64,000 nucleotides of DNA from Amoebidium appalachense (lineage: Eukaryota > Ichthyosporea): assembly GCA_963693365.1 (NCBI GenBank), contig CAVNZM010000019.1:1-64000 (forward strand). Reading direction: 5' to 3'. The notes beneath the pieces are model-generated. The model was not told the origin of the DNA, made no database searches, and was given only the letters and a program-made list of their open reading frames with translations. Below, piece after piece: positions 12,127-30,773 of this stretch (its first letter is position 1; every line of letters begins with the position of its first letter). Both the position numbers and the translations under genes were made by a program.

Positions 12127-12724
12127 ACACATTTATTCAAGTATGGATTACATTATGTATTACGGAGCTAACAACACATTTATTCAAGTATGGATTACAT
12201 TATGTATTACGGAGCTCCTGGTAGCTATAGAGTGGTCGGCATGGTGGGGGTGGCAGCTTACCAAGGCGTGATAGCGTTTGGTTATGGCGTTTCAAACCTG
12301 AAATGTCGAGAAACGAGGGATCCGGAGACATGCCCTCGGCAGAGCTTGGCTTCGAATGCTGATTCAAACAAACTTGAACTGCTCTTTGCTGCATTAATTT
12401 AGGAGTTATATGTTTGTTTATGTGTCGAGAAGGTACACCGCACATGTAAAATCGATCCAAACCCCGCATTGATTGGTCGAGAGGCTCTGCGGCACGCAGA
12501 TGGAATTCGATCCCAATAAAACGAATACCGCACTTACATAGAATTAGCCATTCAGATTCCAAGGGGGTTTACACACTTTTTATTGCGTGGACACTGCCGG
12601 AGGCCCAGCCACATTCGACGGCCTACTGCGTTTTCCAGCACAGCCAATCAAATGCAGCCAGTGACATATGTACATGCTAGGCAACAATGAGCGCCATCGT
12701 AGTATCTGACACCCCTATTACATA

Positions 12725-15700
12725 TTATGGGTAAGCAGAGGCTAGCATCGGTAGCTCCGAAAGAAAGTTAAGGCACCGGATCACAATATCATACTGTGCA
12801 GCATAAATAAGGTGATCTAGGATAGTCATCTTAAAACGGATATATTGAGGAAGAGAGGAAGAAAAGAGAATAAAACCGCCAATAACCTCCGGTTCTAATA
12901 CATTAGCTAACAGGTTGCATTTATTGATAGATATGCAGCCGCGAGTAAACCGCCCCCCACACATATTACACATACGAGCAGGAGACACCAGAAACCGATT
13001 ACACCGCCAAGCCATAATCATCTTTGCGTTTTTACACCACACCACATTACGAATAAACGAATCTATGTATGAACGAGACTCTCTAACCGTATCCGCCATA
13101 TAGGCTACTAGTAGTTGGTGTTTTTGCGGTCCTAACACCGGAAGGGACTCAACACGTAGAGTAAAAAGATATCTATCAGCCATAGACTTGAAACTATTCA
13201 TATTCACACTATGATCTAGCCGTACCTCCGGGGGGGTCGCCAGCCATTCCACAAAACGCTCGGCAATGGGCAGAGACGATGGGGAAGGGAAGAGGTAGAG
13301 GGGCGAGTCCGGTGGGGATGCGTGTAGCGGGGAGAGCGGGTGGTCCGGGGCACAAGCGGACAGGCGGGTGATGTGCTCGTGAAATTTAAGGGCTAATTCG
13401 TGTACGCGTTGTGATGGTGGTGTGAGTGCGTAGAGAGAATCAAAAAGGCGTCTAGGGATAGGTGTGGAAAGACCAGTGAGAAGCGTACAACAAGTTGTGT
13501 AGTGGAAATCATCTATTGATTTGAGGACATTAGTAACAGTATCAGGGGGTGCCATAGCTAGTAAGGGCAACCCGTATTCAGACAAAGGGCGAATATATGT
13601 GCGAAATATACTAAGACGATTGTATAGGTGGACAGTATGAGAAAGAGTAGCAAGATACACATCCCTAAATAACCGAAGACACCTGCCTGCACTCTCCACC
13701 CGACGGTCGATCATCCGTTTGAAACATATGCCCCATTCGTCCACCGGAATCCCCAAATACTTGTATTCGATTGGGCGAGGGAGGGGACTGCCGAAGATAC
13801 AAACGTCGTCCCATGCCGGTATCGATTTTGATAAAAGGGCACACTTTTTGACATTAATCTGCATATCGTTGCGCTGGCACCAATGTTCAGCCACACGAAT
13901 GTATTGCCGTAGTTCGAGAGGATCGGATGACATAAGCACAATATCGTCGGCAAAAAAGAGGGCGGGGGGAGCCTGGGATGGCAACCGCCCGTCAATTTGT
14001 GACGCAGAAAGAGTGTCGGCTAAATCATCAATATACAGGTTGAAAAGAAGAGGACTTAGCAGGGACCCTTGAAGTACCCCGCGCGTGCGGGTAAACCCTG
14101 GGGATAGCCGCCCATTAACCACAGCTCGTCCGCGTGTAAACGTAAACATAGCTTCCAGTAGCCGACCCATTTGGAATGGGACACCGCGAGTGGCCAACTT
14201 GGCCCACAGGGGAGGGAGGTCGACCGTGTCGTACGCGTTCTTAAAATCGATAAATACGAGGTGCTCGGTATCACTTTGAGTTGCATTATGTAGAGTGAGG
14301 ATTTGTGCGTAACATGAGTGTCGATGCCGAAACGCCGCCTGAAGAGGGCTCAGCTGGGAAGCCTGCTTAAGGGTGGGGTTACGGGAAAAGGCCTGTAAAA
14401 GGCCACTTTCGAATAATCGGCGAAAAACGGACGTAAGGGTGATAGGGCGAAATTCGTGGATGGGACCCTGTGCAACCGTTTTCTTGATGGGAAACACTAA
14501 GGTGGCTAGCCACTCCGAGGGCACTTTACCGACATCAGAATACCAGCTAAACAACTCGCTAAGAATACATGTAAGTGGTGGCGGCGGGCCACGCTTTTCG
14601 TCTTTCTCGGGTCGGGGTGGGATGAGTACCTTAAGTAGTGCCATAGGGATGCCGTCCGGCCCGCACGCTTTGCGGGACGGGTAACGGGAGACTAACTGCC
14701 ATACCGCATCTGGGGTAAAAAGTTCCCCCAATTCAGCCCCAAACTCAGCCGGCCCCGCTGGCCACGCCGTGTGTGGTGGTGGTGGTGTGTCGGAGGGTGG
14801 AACAAAAACAGGAGGGGGCGCCTGCCCCAGGTCCGTGGCCGTACATGTCGGGTTACGTTTAAACAGGGTGCCGTAAAAGGAATCGGTTGCAGATTCCGGG
14901 TCGGATGACGGGTCGGCCGTTATTCGAATCGAATGATCGCCGCGATCAATCTTCCGAATATTACCCAATAGCATGTGATACGGTAGAGGCTTACGTAAGG
15001 CAGCCTCCGTTCGAGGGCCGCGAGTGTGTGTAGTTCGTGCTTGTGGGTAAACTTGGGCACCTAAACAGGCATATCCACCTATGTCCCACAAGGTTTCTCG
15101 TACTGTAGACCAGACGCTATCGATGAAGGTCTGGTCGGTGCGTAGCGGGGTTTGGCGTCCATCACGCTTGTCAAGCGATAATAGACTCGGTTGCACCGTC
15201 TGGAAAAAGAAGCGAGTGTCTGCTTGGCCGCGCTGGCTTTTAAGTTCGTGTACGTTAAGTCGGTAAGTGTGTTGTGGTGACGGCGTAGAAAGGCTAAGTG
15301 TAGTGCGAAAGACTATAGGTAGGTGGTCTGACGGTGGTGGGTGTACTCAGTGTTGTGGTGTATGTGTAAGGTGCAAGGACCAGAGGCTGCCCCCCAGTCC
15401 GTGCGGTGTTCTTGTACTACAGATGGAAGAGTAAGGCGTAAGGCTGTAACAAAAGTGTGAAAGGTTGGCGTGCGTGGGTGGTTGGGTTTAAGTAGGGCCT
15501 GTGGGTGGCCGTGTAGGGGGTGTGGGGTGGTAATTAGCGGGCTATTAAAGTCTCCTAACACTAGTGTGGGGTTATGTGGGGCGATGGTGTTAAGTTCGTG
15601 TTTAAGTGCTAGCAGTGGAAGGCTAGGTGGAAAATAAACAAAAGTGCATATATGGCCACAAACTGAGATGGTGAGTGTGTGTATTGTACGTGCTATAACT

Positions 15701-15936
15701 GAACAGTGGTTAACAAAGTGGGAGGCGGCGATGAACACTATGCCGGAGTGAGGCTTGTGGCCCACAGGCTGAGTAGACTCGCCCACGAGCCGTCCAGACC
15801 GACGAAGTGTGGCGTGGTCTCGCCACCACGTTTCTGCGACAACAATAAACGGGAACTCCTGTTGGGATAACGAAAGAAGAAACTGTGCTTTACTCTTATT
15901 TAGACTACGAGCATTCCAGAAAAGAAAGGAGAGCAT
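12725..15936 (-). pseudogene. LINE ORF2: APE endonuclease and reverse transcriptase, one frameshift
   Basis: ORF2 starts at the ATG 15936-15934. The first frame (to 15313) encodes the endonuclease with FWNARSLN, VVAETWW and LVLGDFNSP. The final endonuclease motif SDHLPI is in another frame, at about 15314-15331, and that frame continues into the RT and ends at 12725. So one frameshift lies between about 15329 and 15349. RT motifs in order are FRPITLTSVFRRLFE, HLVFIDFKNAYDTVD, GVLQGSLLSPLLFNLYIDDL, the catalytic FFADDIVLMS and YKYLGIPV. A Cys-rich motif, CNMCGGRFTRGCISINKC, sits near the C terminus. The enzyme would nick the target and copy element RNA there (target-primed reverse transcription). 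With the frameshift this copy is probably inactive, unless the shift is a sequencing error or recoded. Confidence 0.85.
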
Positions 15937-15938
15937 GC

Positions 15939-16981
15939 TTACTGGGAGTTGGCTGGTGCGGCGGTGGGGTCGTAGGGCTTGCTGAAGACCTGCACGTGCT
16001 GAGCCTCCCAGTAGGCACGCACCTCAGCTGCTGTTTTGGCCCGGCTGTCGTGTGCCGGGTAAAGTGTGGCTGCCTTGACAGCCCATGCGTGGGCGTTGGC
16101 CATTCTTGCAAGCACCCGGCGTTGCCAAGAGGCCCGGGCAGCGGCCTCTGCGTCAGCACGGTTAAGTGTGGTGTTGTAGGGAGCCGTAGGATCGAAGTCT
16201 GCGAGAAAGGTGGCGTCGGTAGCACGTTGGATGATGTTTATGAGGGTATCACGGTAGCCGGCACGCACAATGAACACTGTGTAGCGACGGCCAATGAAGA
16301 GCATGTCGGGAATCATTCGGTTGAGGACACCGAGGGTGTAAAGACGGTCACGCATGGTGCTGATGTTGGCCGGCACCATGGTGAAGGCTGCAGTGGTCAA
16401 CTCGGACTCGTCGGTACCCTGAGGGGCAGGGTCAGACGCCACCCGAGGGCGGCGGGTTGGGTGCAGTGCTGACGCTGCGGCAAGGGCTGCCAAAGCCTGG
16501 GTAGCCCCGTGGGTCTGGGCCACCGACTCGGCATACGTTTTGACTTTCTCGGACACGTACACGGTCTTGGCGTCCACCGTAGTGCGGTACACCTTAGGAT
16601 TCGTTGTGGGTATGAACTTGGGAGACCCCGGTGGGGTGGGTAACCCATCGGGGGCTGCCTGTGCTGCAGGGGCCGGGCCCGCGTGGGCAGGGCCGGTGGG
16701 GGTTGCCCGGTCAGCTTCCAGCTGCCGTAAGCGCGTCTCCATTTGCTGAACAAGGAGGTCTGTGTGGTCCTGTTTGGCTTTATACTCAGCTACTTGGGTT
16801 GTTAAGTCGGAGACTTGGGTGCGGAGCTGCTCATGATGCGCCATAAGTTTGAGCACGGATTTCCTAGCCTTCTCGGGTATCAAGTGCAGTTGTTCTTTCG
16901 TAATAAAACTACTTGCTGGCGGCACGGCCGGTGGCGCTTTAACCTCGGGAAAGGGAACCTGTTCCGCTCGGCTCTGTTTAG
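15939..16981 (-). CDS. LINE ORF1 protein, 5'-truncated
   Basis: The frame is open from the element edge to the TAA at 15941-15939. Internal residues show a predicted coiled coil (heptad-like stretch around KLMAHHEQLRTQVSDL and AEYKAKQDHTDLLVQQMETR), then a Pro/Ala-rich linker, then a folded C-terminal half with many Ala and Arg. This layout resembles ORF1 proteins of LINEs, which bind RNA and form ribonucleoprotein particles with ORF2. No CCHC knuckle was seen. No ATG lies in frame near the left limit of the reading frame; the first convenient start would be a GTG at 16925. Only four bases (TAAGCATG context) separate its stop from the ORF2 start. Confidence 0.75.
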
Positions 16982-17060
16982 AAAAAATAAAAAAATAAAA
17001 AATAAAAAATAAAAAATTGTATCTCCACCGTATGGCATATGATGTCTATTAGATTTTGAT

Positions 17061-18829
17061 ACTGCACGTGTGAGTCTAGGTCCTTGCTTGTTATATAGAA
17101 CGCATGCCGACCAATCAAACCACGCTTGAGCGTTGCAAAATTCCTTTTTCATGATCGCGGTGCCACTCCTACCTGCCCATTCCTATTCAGTATTTAAGCT
17201 GTATTAAAGAGTAATATAATGATTTTTACCATTTATTTATACATTATATTTATTATTTGTAGATTATATGTACAATGTTGACCGTAACTACATACATGCT
17301 CCTTAGCGTCCTTTGCTTTGTCACCAATATGTGAGCCGAAAATTCCCATTTACCCGCATATTTCTTAGTTCTCGTCTATGATTGGTTCACGTAAACAAGT
17401 TCTTATCGCTTTGTTACCATCTTGCCACCCGCCGCACTGATCAGTTTCAGATGACGAGTGGCTCACACGCTGTGCAGTACAGCGGCCAACGCAGTTTGTT
17501 GCCGTTTTTCACTTTTTTACGGCTGAAAACCGGCAAAAGCGCGTCCTTCCTGTGTCGCATAAAGACAAACAACCATAGGTCAAATTTTGCACATAAGCTT
17601 GTAAGCCAATGACCTTGGGGTTTACCAAGTTTCAACTCGATCTGACATTGGGTTGTCACGCTACAGTGTCACCAATTTTCGGGTAGCACCTCAAACCAAG
17701 AAAAGGTACCATCGCTTTTGTGAGCTTTGCCAAAAAACCCAATGTCAGAATTGATTGAAAATTTACAGAATAAGAGTTTACATATATATTTAGTACGTAG
17801 CAAATTTTGGTGGAAAACTGTTAGAGACTTCTCTCTCCACAATTTCTCAAATTATATGCAAAATGTTCGGGTCGGGGACTTTTGGCCCGATTTGCCGGCC
17901 CGGCCGGGCGGGCCATCATAGCGAACCGGCCGACGTGCTCGGATCAGATTTCACATATCACTAGATCGATCTTGATTGGCTCGGATCGGTAGGCTTAGGT
18001 ATATAAGCACGACAGTTTTTAGCAGATCAGCAAGCTACAAACACATCTTCTGTGTTGAGCACCTACAGCCCTCACAGCTATATTTTCTTTTCACCCACCC
18101 ACCTACACCCACACTCAACCCCCATTGATCCACACATACGTGCTGTTTTTTCACGGGGCGAAGACTTCCCCCGTTTTTTGGGCACAAGGACCTCACGGAT
18201 CAATAAATTGATGACTGGGGGCTTGCCGTGGTTTACAACCATTGCAGGTTCACTTTCGTCCAAGGGGATGTCCCCCTAGAGGCAACACACGTCCCGGAGT
18301 AGTTTTCATAGAGCAGTGAAAAGTGAGAAATTTATTCCAGAGGCATACGTTGGAAAAACCAACCCCCCCCCCCCCCCCCCATTTTCCCGTACCATCTGTC
18401 TGCTCCCCATAACCGCTTGTGTGCAATTTCTTTTGTGCCACAAACAGGTGGCTGTGTGAGTTCATGTGCTTGTGTTTGTGTACATGCACATGTGTGTATA
18501 AGCATGTACGTATGTGTGTGTGTGTGTCTGTGTGCGCGCGGGGCGCATGTGTACCTGTTGCTTTGTGCCTTTTTTTTTCTTCGTGTGTGCGAGAGGGGGG
18601 AAGGGGGATGGGGGGAGGGGGGGAAGCAACGGTGTGATGTAGATAGACAAACACATGCTTGGACCTACACATCGACAACAGAGTTATCACAACGTTGACA
18701 GCACACACAAATTTTACGAAGGACACACACGAGAATGATAAAACACAACTAATTCCATCATCCCCCCCCCCCCCCCCCCCCCCCCCATCTCTCTCTCTCT
18801 CTCTCCAGGAGAAGGGGAGTAGAGGGAAG
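17061..18829. other. 1.8-kb stretch without a recognised gene
   Basis: AT-rich sequence at 17180-17300, a GC-rich patch with overlapping GGCCGG palindromes at 17880-17935, a TATATAAG box at 17999-18007 followed by sequence that could be a transcript leader, a G/T-rich microsatellite at about 18470-18540 and a C-run at 18763-18786. No domain-bearing ORF was seen on either strand. Confidence 0.4.
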
Positions 18830-19170
18830 GAAAGAGGAGAGAGGTGAGGAGGGGACAGGTCGGATAGAGAAGAGAGGGTGGGAGGGCAAATACTTCTTTA
18901 AGCGGCTTATGTGCTTATTGAATTTCAGCGCGAGATGGGTTACTCTAGCAGCTATTGGGACCAGACCATATATCGAGAGCGTTACAGGCCCAGGTTTACA
19001 ACAGTTGTTAGATAGAAAGGAGGCAACTTCTGCTTCAAGAAAATTTGCCAAGGGTTTAAGCTCTCTAGTTCTCTCTTTCTTGATCCAAGCGGCAAGAAGG
19101 GGTAAACCATATTCACATGCCGGGAAGACAAAATTTCGAATAAATGTAAGTCTAATAGAAGGATGGAGGG
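18830..19170 (-). mobile_element. Second, diverged LINE fragment (RT C-terminal region)
   Basis: The minus-strand frame contains FIRNFVFPACEYGLPLLAA and THLALKFNKHISRLKKYLPS. These correspond in order to FRTYIRPLSEYGLPLLAMAP and ELALKFHEHITRLSACAPDH in ORF2 of the LINE at 12.6-17 kb. The similarity is clear but not close, so this is an older relative, not a piece of the same insertion. It lacks the RT core and both ends. Confidence 0.75.
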
Positions 19171-19239
19171 GGCTATCATAATGGGTTGCCGTTTTCCTCG
19201 CCCCCCGACACTTTTGGAGTACTAAGGGCCCATTATCCA

Positions 19240-19615
19240 AACACAAGATTGGGTTAAATTAACACCCACATAGCTCCGTCATGGTGGCTGCGCGTAGCGA
19301 CTTTGGTGTGGTTATAACTCGGGAATTGTGCTGAGTGTACAAATCACACCAAAGTAAAGCTGGCCTACGTGGCTCGAATCATCAGGCGAGCCACACTGGA
19401 TCGAATCATGAGGCGGGTCACACTGGCTAGAATCATGAGGCGGGCCACACTTGTAGACAAACAAACTTGCAAACATCATGAGGTAGGCACGCATAAACAT
19501 GCGCACACACACTCACACACATGTGCGGGGCACACTGGCACACACACGCGTGGGCACACACACACGCGCACACATACACACTGACACAATCACACAGACA
19601 CACATGTACTGTACA
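19240..19615. other. Junction region left of copy 2
   Basis: This sequence contains a diverged copy of the word block also found at about 2648-2800 (ACACCCACATAGCTCCGT ... GTGCTGAGTGTACAAATC), three ~27-base units ending in CGGGCCACACT or similar (19368-19450), and CA-rich DNA up to the segmental junction at 19615. No gene was recognised. Confidence 0.6.
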
Positions 19616-20149
19616 CGGCACACCTGAACACCCACACACACTGTCGCACATGTGCACCTTACACACACGCACTAACACACACCGGATCCAATTCCCGTGA
19701 TTTTACCCATTGACTATATTGTAGAGAAATTAACACCCACATAGCTCCGTTGTAACATCCGTCATCGTGGCTGCGCGTAACGACTTTGGTTATAACTCGG
19801 GAATAGTGCTGAGTGTACAAATCACACCAAAGTTAACTCGGGAATAGTGCTGAGTGTACAAATCGCACCAAAGGAAAGCTGGCCTAGGTGGCTCGAATAC
19901 ATGTGGGTGTTACACACACGCACTAACACACACCGGATCCAATTCCCGGGATTTTACCCATTGAATTCCATTGCGCTTTCAAAATGCGTTTCAAAAAAGG
20001 CCCTGCACATTTCCATCGGAACTGATTAAGGTACTTCAAGGGGCATACCGGGGAGAAAATCGAATGCAGCCAGTACCACCAGCCGGCCAATTAAAGTTGA
20101 ACAAATATAAGCACGTCTTGCTATCGTTAACCTAAGTTCATGCAGCTAC

Positions 20150-27710
<7,561 letters not shown>

Positions 27711-27927
27711 TCTCAGGCCCGGGCCTCTGCTACGATAGAAAAAAAACATTGAGTGCTTTTAGACTAGTCTAGCTGCAGCATTGTATGGTCGTCTCCATCT
27801 TCATTTCCGTCGCCGCCAGCGCCACACATGCCATCGATGCCACCTTTGAGTGGGCCTGGTAGATCGTTTTGATTGGTCGAGCCCGCATTGCTCCGCATCA
27901 TCATTGGAATGTGCACATGAGTCATTG

Positions 27928-28365
27928 TCATAGTACTCCTGTGGGGTCAAAGTAGCTGTTTTCGTCGTCACTAGAATTGGCGTGTTTTCTTGCAGGTATA
28001 ACACGTTTGAGAGGCCAAACAGGCGGAGTGTAAATGTGGTTATGTGTATTGCAAATAATGTTTTTAACAACGCGGGATGTATAGTAATGTAGCATATAGT
28101 GTCCGACTGGTTTAGTGTGGAATGTGTTCGCGCATACCAAAGGATGCGTTGCGGCCATGATGACGGCGGTAAGGAGAAGCGAGTGGGCCAGCAGCGAAGC
28201 AGCTTCAGACGTAGCAATTTGGACAATAATGCTTCCGTAAATCCATGTCGAGGTCAGTAATAAAAGTGTGATGTAGGCAATGAAAAAAATAATGAATTCA
28301 AAGCTGGCTGCGTGTATGGTTAGATGCAGCAGCACGTTGCGCACTTTGGGACCTGCCAAAGCCAT
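27928..28365 (-). CDS. Gene C: small multi-pass membrane protein, possible receptor fragment
   Basis: The frame from ATG 28365-28363 to the stop at 27928 encodes 145 residues. Hydrophobic segments lie at about residues 22-41 (FEFIIFFIAYITLLLLTSTW) and 57-77 (SLLAHSLLLTAVIMAATHPL), followed by a basic, then acidic, Ser-rich tail ending FDPTGVL. Two helices, an HPLV motif near the end of the second and a long cytoplasmic-type tail recall helices 6 and 7 of a seven-helix receptor, but no family motif is decisive. The frame is open upstream to about 28554, into the promoter-like arm, and includes a tandem ~38-base repeat. It may be the last exon of a larger gene or a fragment. The gene A2 start is about 220 bases downstream on the same strand. 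Confidence 0.4.
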   Translation of the reverse strand: MALAGPKVRNVLLHLTIHAASFEFIIFFIAYITLLLLTSTWIYGSIIVQIATSEAASLLAHSLLLTAVIMAATHPLVCANTFHTKPVGHYMLHYYTSRVVKNIICNTHNHIYTPPVWPLKRVIPARKHANSSDDENSYFDPTGVL

Positions 28366-28445
28366 TCCTGTGTTGGAGTAGAATGGTATGCACCTCCACC
28401 AGTGTTGAATCGTCACTGGAATGGTATGCACCTCCACCAGTGTTG

Positions 28446-28655
28446 TATCGTCACTATGTGCTGTCACGGTAGCTGCGTACGTATTTGATAATGATAAGGG
28501 GGGGTTGATGGACGGTTTTAAGCTAGCCCCAACCCGCACACTACTGAGCTCTAGTGTGTCTACTTACTTCGGCAGTGTTGCCAGCTAAGTGTTGTTGTTG
28601 ACGGCACAAGAGCCCCCCTACCATATATACCCTGGCTGCTGTAACCACTACGTTG
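28446..28655 (-). promoter_or_regulatory. Promoter-like arm, left (inverted repeat)
   Basis: On the minus strand this arm reads CCAGGGTATATATGGTAGG (TATA box at 28630-28621), then a leader ending in a GTAAGTAG donor-like site, then the start of the frame leading into gene C. It matches 32649-32844 on the plus strand at roughly 90% by eye. A TATA box followed by a spliced leader is the simplest reading. Expression is inferred only. Confidence 0.5.
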
Positions 28656-28665
28656 GTACCCAGCC

Positions 28666-29690
28666 AATCAGCTCAGCTCACTTAGTCTAGTCTACCAATA
28701 GACAATAGAGGTTCAACTATCCAATCCAAATACAGATCTCTCATCTATCCCCATAGAATCGATCCTCCCCTTTTCTCACCCCCCGTACCCGCATATAATC
28801 CGCACCAATGTGCGAAATCTGGGGGTAATCGGCAGGTAAACTGGGCAGCACTTTTCGATCCGCAGGTTATCGGCGGTAGGGTAAAAACTAGACCAGCGCA
28901 CGCGACACATTGGCAGCCACCTGCGATTATCGTGCGATAAAAGGCGGCCTCGTGCGCTACATACGCGACAGGCTTATGGCCCCATTATGTTCGGAATCGG
29001 ACGATGGAATGTTGTACCGAAATTAGCCGACCAATCGAAAATGGATATTGTACAAAACGGGGGTTATGCCGAGGGCTGCCCTTGCCGACGAATGTGGCTG
29101 GTGTGCGTAATATTTTCTTTTGACTGGATTTATTCGACGTACTGAGAAGACAATAATTTATTATTCTGATAATGGAAAAATTTGTAAAGTTTACAATTTC
29201 GATGTAGGGTTACGCAATCAAACGGTTGCCGAAAGAGCCACTGAGAGGCCTCGGGTGACCCCCTTCCACCCCTGCCAGTAGTCACGCTTTGAAGACAAAA
29301 GCCAAGCGTAATGCAGCGTGGATGCACACTAAGCAAGCAAATTGATAGTCCAGGAGTGTGTTACTCATATGAAGTCAGTCTCAGATACATGTCCTTTGAC
29401 TGTTTCTCCTTATCCTTTAATTCCTTCTTGGTGTGTCACCAGGCTCCAGTCACACAGTGTCTGGCAACCGAAAGCATGCCCTTTGTTCACATTGTGTACA
29501 GATTAACAAGCGAAATATACATTTGGGGGGGCAGGGTGGAAGTGAATAAAACAATTGAATGCACCGAAAACGTGTCCAAACCATTAATCAAAGCTGTGGA
29601 TTAATGATAACAATAATGGTAACCACAAGGCTAATAATAACCATCCTCCTTCTGTTGCATACGCTACTGCACCTGCTAAATTTCGGGCAC
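28666..29690. other. Spacer left of the LTR-type retroelement; nothing recognised
   Basis: About 1 kb with CG-rich, oddly regular words (ATCGGCAGGTAAACTGG, TATCGGCGGTAGGG at 28830-28890) and then AT-rich sequence. No ORF with a recognisable domain and no LTR was found. It could be a decayed 5' part of the retroelement. Confidence 0.35.
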
Positions 29691-29698
29691 TGTGAATC

Positions 29699-30309
29699 TT
29701 GATCATCGACGAAGCATATGAACCGCTGGAGCAGATGGATTTGTCTTCATATACATATTTAAACGAATTCCTTACAGCATACCGTCAACTTTTCATAACA
29801 CCCTTGCGTATTTCCCATGCATATGCATGCTATGCACATATTATTACAACCCTAGCGTATACAATCATCAACGTAACCTTCGTACATGGAAAACCAAATT
29901 CCTGAAAACTCTTTCGTTCTGTGGAGATCAAAACGAGTCGACTAAGATTTATCAATGGCAGATAGCTCTCCATAACTATCCACACGTTCGTGCAGCTGCT
30001 CAGGGTGAAACTTTAGCTAAGGTTATAGACACTAGCATTGCTCGTTATGAAATGGACGTCACTGCTAACGCCCGTCACTATGTTCCACTCGCCCGTGGTT
30101 CAAAACCTGCACAGACACCAGCTCCGGCCCAGGCTCCCTCTTCCAATGCTATAGATCCAGGTGATGTTGCTAGTTTTGGTTGCGGTGGGTGTGGTGGGTT
30201 TGGTGGGCGTGGGCGCGGGCGGGGGCGGGTGGGACGTGGAAGTCTTGGTGGTCGTGGAGGACTGCATGGCACTAGAGAAAATGGTAGGATTACAAAGCCG
30301 CAAGACTAA
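29699..30309 (+). pseudogene. gag-like region with RG-rich tail, two frames
   Basis: The first frame (29699-29905) contains LSSYTYLNEFLTAYRQLFIT. The second (about 29860-30309) contains KIYQWQIALHNYPHVR and an Arg/Gly-rich tail ([19 protein letters not shown]), typical of a nucleic-acid-binding gag C-terminus. The second frame ends in TAA and then continues in frame to a zinc knuckle. The N-terminal assignment as gag rests on position. Confidence 0.55.
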
Positions 30310-30333
30310 CAGATTAAGAAAAAGTACACAGGT

Positions 30334-30375
30334 TGTTGGGTGTGTGGTTCTGTAGAACATAAGGCTTATGCTTGC
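30334..30375 (+). pseudogene. CCHC zinc knuckle of gag
   Basis: These 14 codons read CWVCGSVEHKAYAC, an exact C-x2-C-x4-H-x4-C retroviral-type knuckle, 8 codons after the in-frame TAA that ends the gag frame. The knuckle binds element RNA. A TAG follows after about 20 more codons. Confidence 0.85.
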
Positions 30376-30589
30376 CCTAGCAGAAAAGGATTCAATGATG
30401 GGGTAGCAGGTGCTGGTTGTGGTAGCCAGGCAAAATAGGAATGCACGGGAGCTGATAGTAGGGCAGTTCCCGCTAGTGTCGATGGGCAGGTTGACAATAA
30501 AAGAAAGCATTCCTATGTTCAATCTCCCGACTCTACTCTCCCTTACGACTGCATGTATCATACACCACGCAAAGTGCATTGCATTGATG

Positions 30590-30693
30590 TTTCCCCCATT
30601 GTATCGCATGACATCGACCCACACATGTATGTTGATGTTCACATTGATAGCATGCATTACAAAACACTATGTGACAGTGGTGCTTCTCATTGT
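30590..30693 (+). pseudogene. Aspartic protease, N-terminal half
   Basis: The frame of the zinc knuckle contains MYVDVHIDSMHYKTLC followed by DSGAS (30673-30687), the catalytic motif of retropepsins, and then two stops (TAATAA). The C-terminal half lies beyond the SINE insertion. Confidence 0.8.
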
Positions 30694-30773
30694 TAATAAG
30701 CGCAGCAGTATATAACCTATAGCACAAAGACGTGTTAACACTAAGACAAACAAACACACGTGTGGGCTCTGTT

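Larger units (their letters stand above)
12563..16981 (-). mobile_element. Non-LTR retrotransposon (LINE), 5'-truncated
   Basis: The element is on the minus strand, with its 3' end at 12563 and its truncated 5' end near 16981. It carries ORF1 (coiled coil) and ORF2 (APE-type endonuclease, reverse transcriptase, C-terminal Cys motif). The 3' end reads AATAAAAAGTGTGTAAACCC plus a short C-run and has no poly-A tail. The ORF1 frame is open up to the right junction without an ATG, which suggests truncation inside ORF1. The uninterrupted repeat at 11097-11612 defines both ends. I cannot assign the clade with confidence; APE endonuclease plus an FADD-type RT excludes the restriction-like endonuclease groups. 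Confidence 0.9.
12127..17060. repeat. 0.5-kb repeat, second copy, split by a LINE
   Basis: Bases 12127-12562 match 11097-11530 and bases 16982-17060 match about 11534-11612. The 4.4 kb in between is the LINE insertion. The break is in the A-rich part of the repeat (CCAA on the left, AAAAAAT on the right), so any target-site duplication cannot be told from the A-run. Confidence 0.9.

Noticed and set aside
13719-14072. Plus-strand frames inside the LINE (13719-14072, 14373-14684, 15885-16472)
   Set aside because: They are antisense to ORF1/ORF2, which carry clear coiled-coil, endonuclease and RT motifs.
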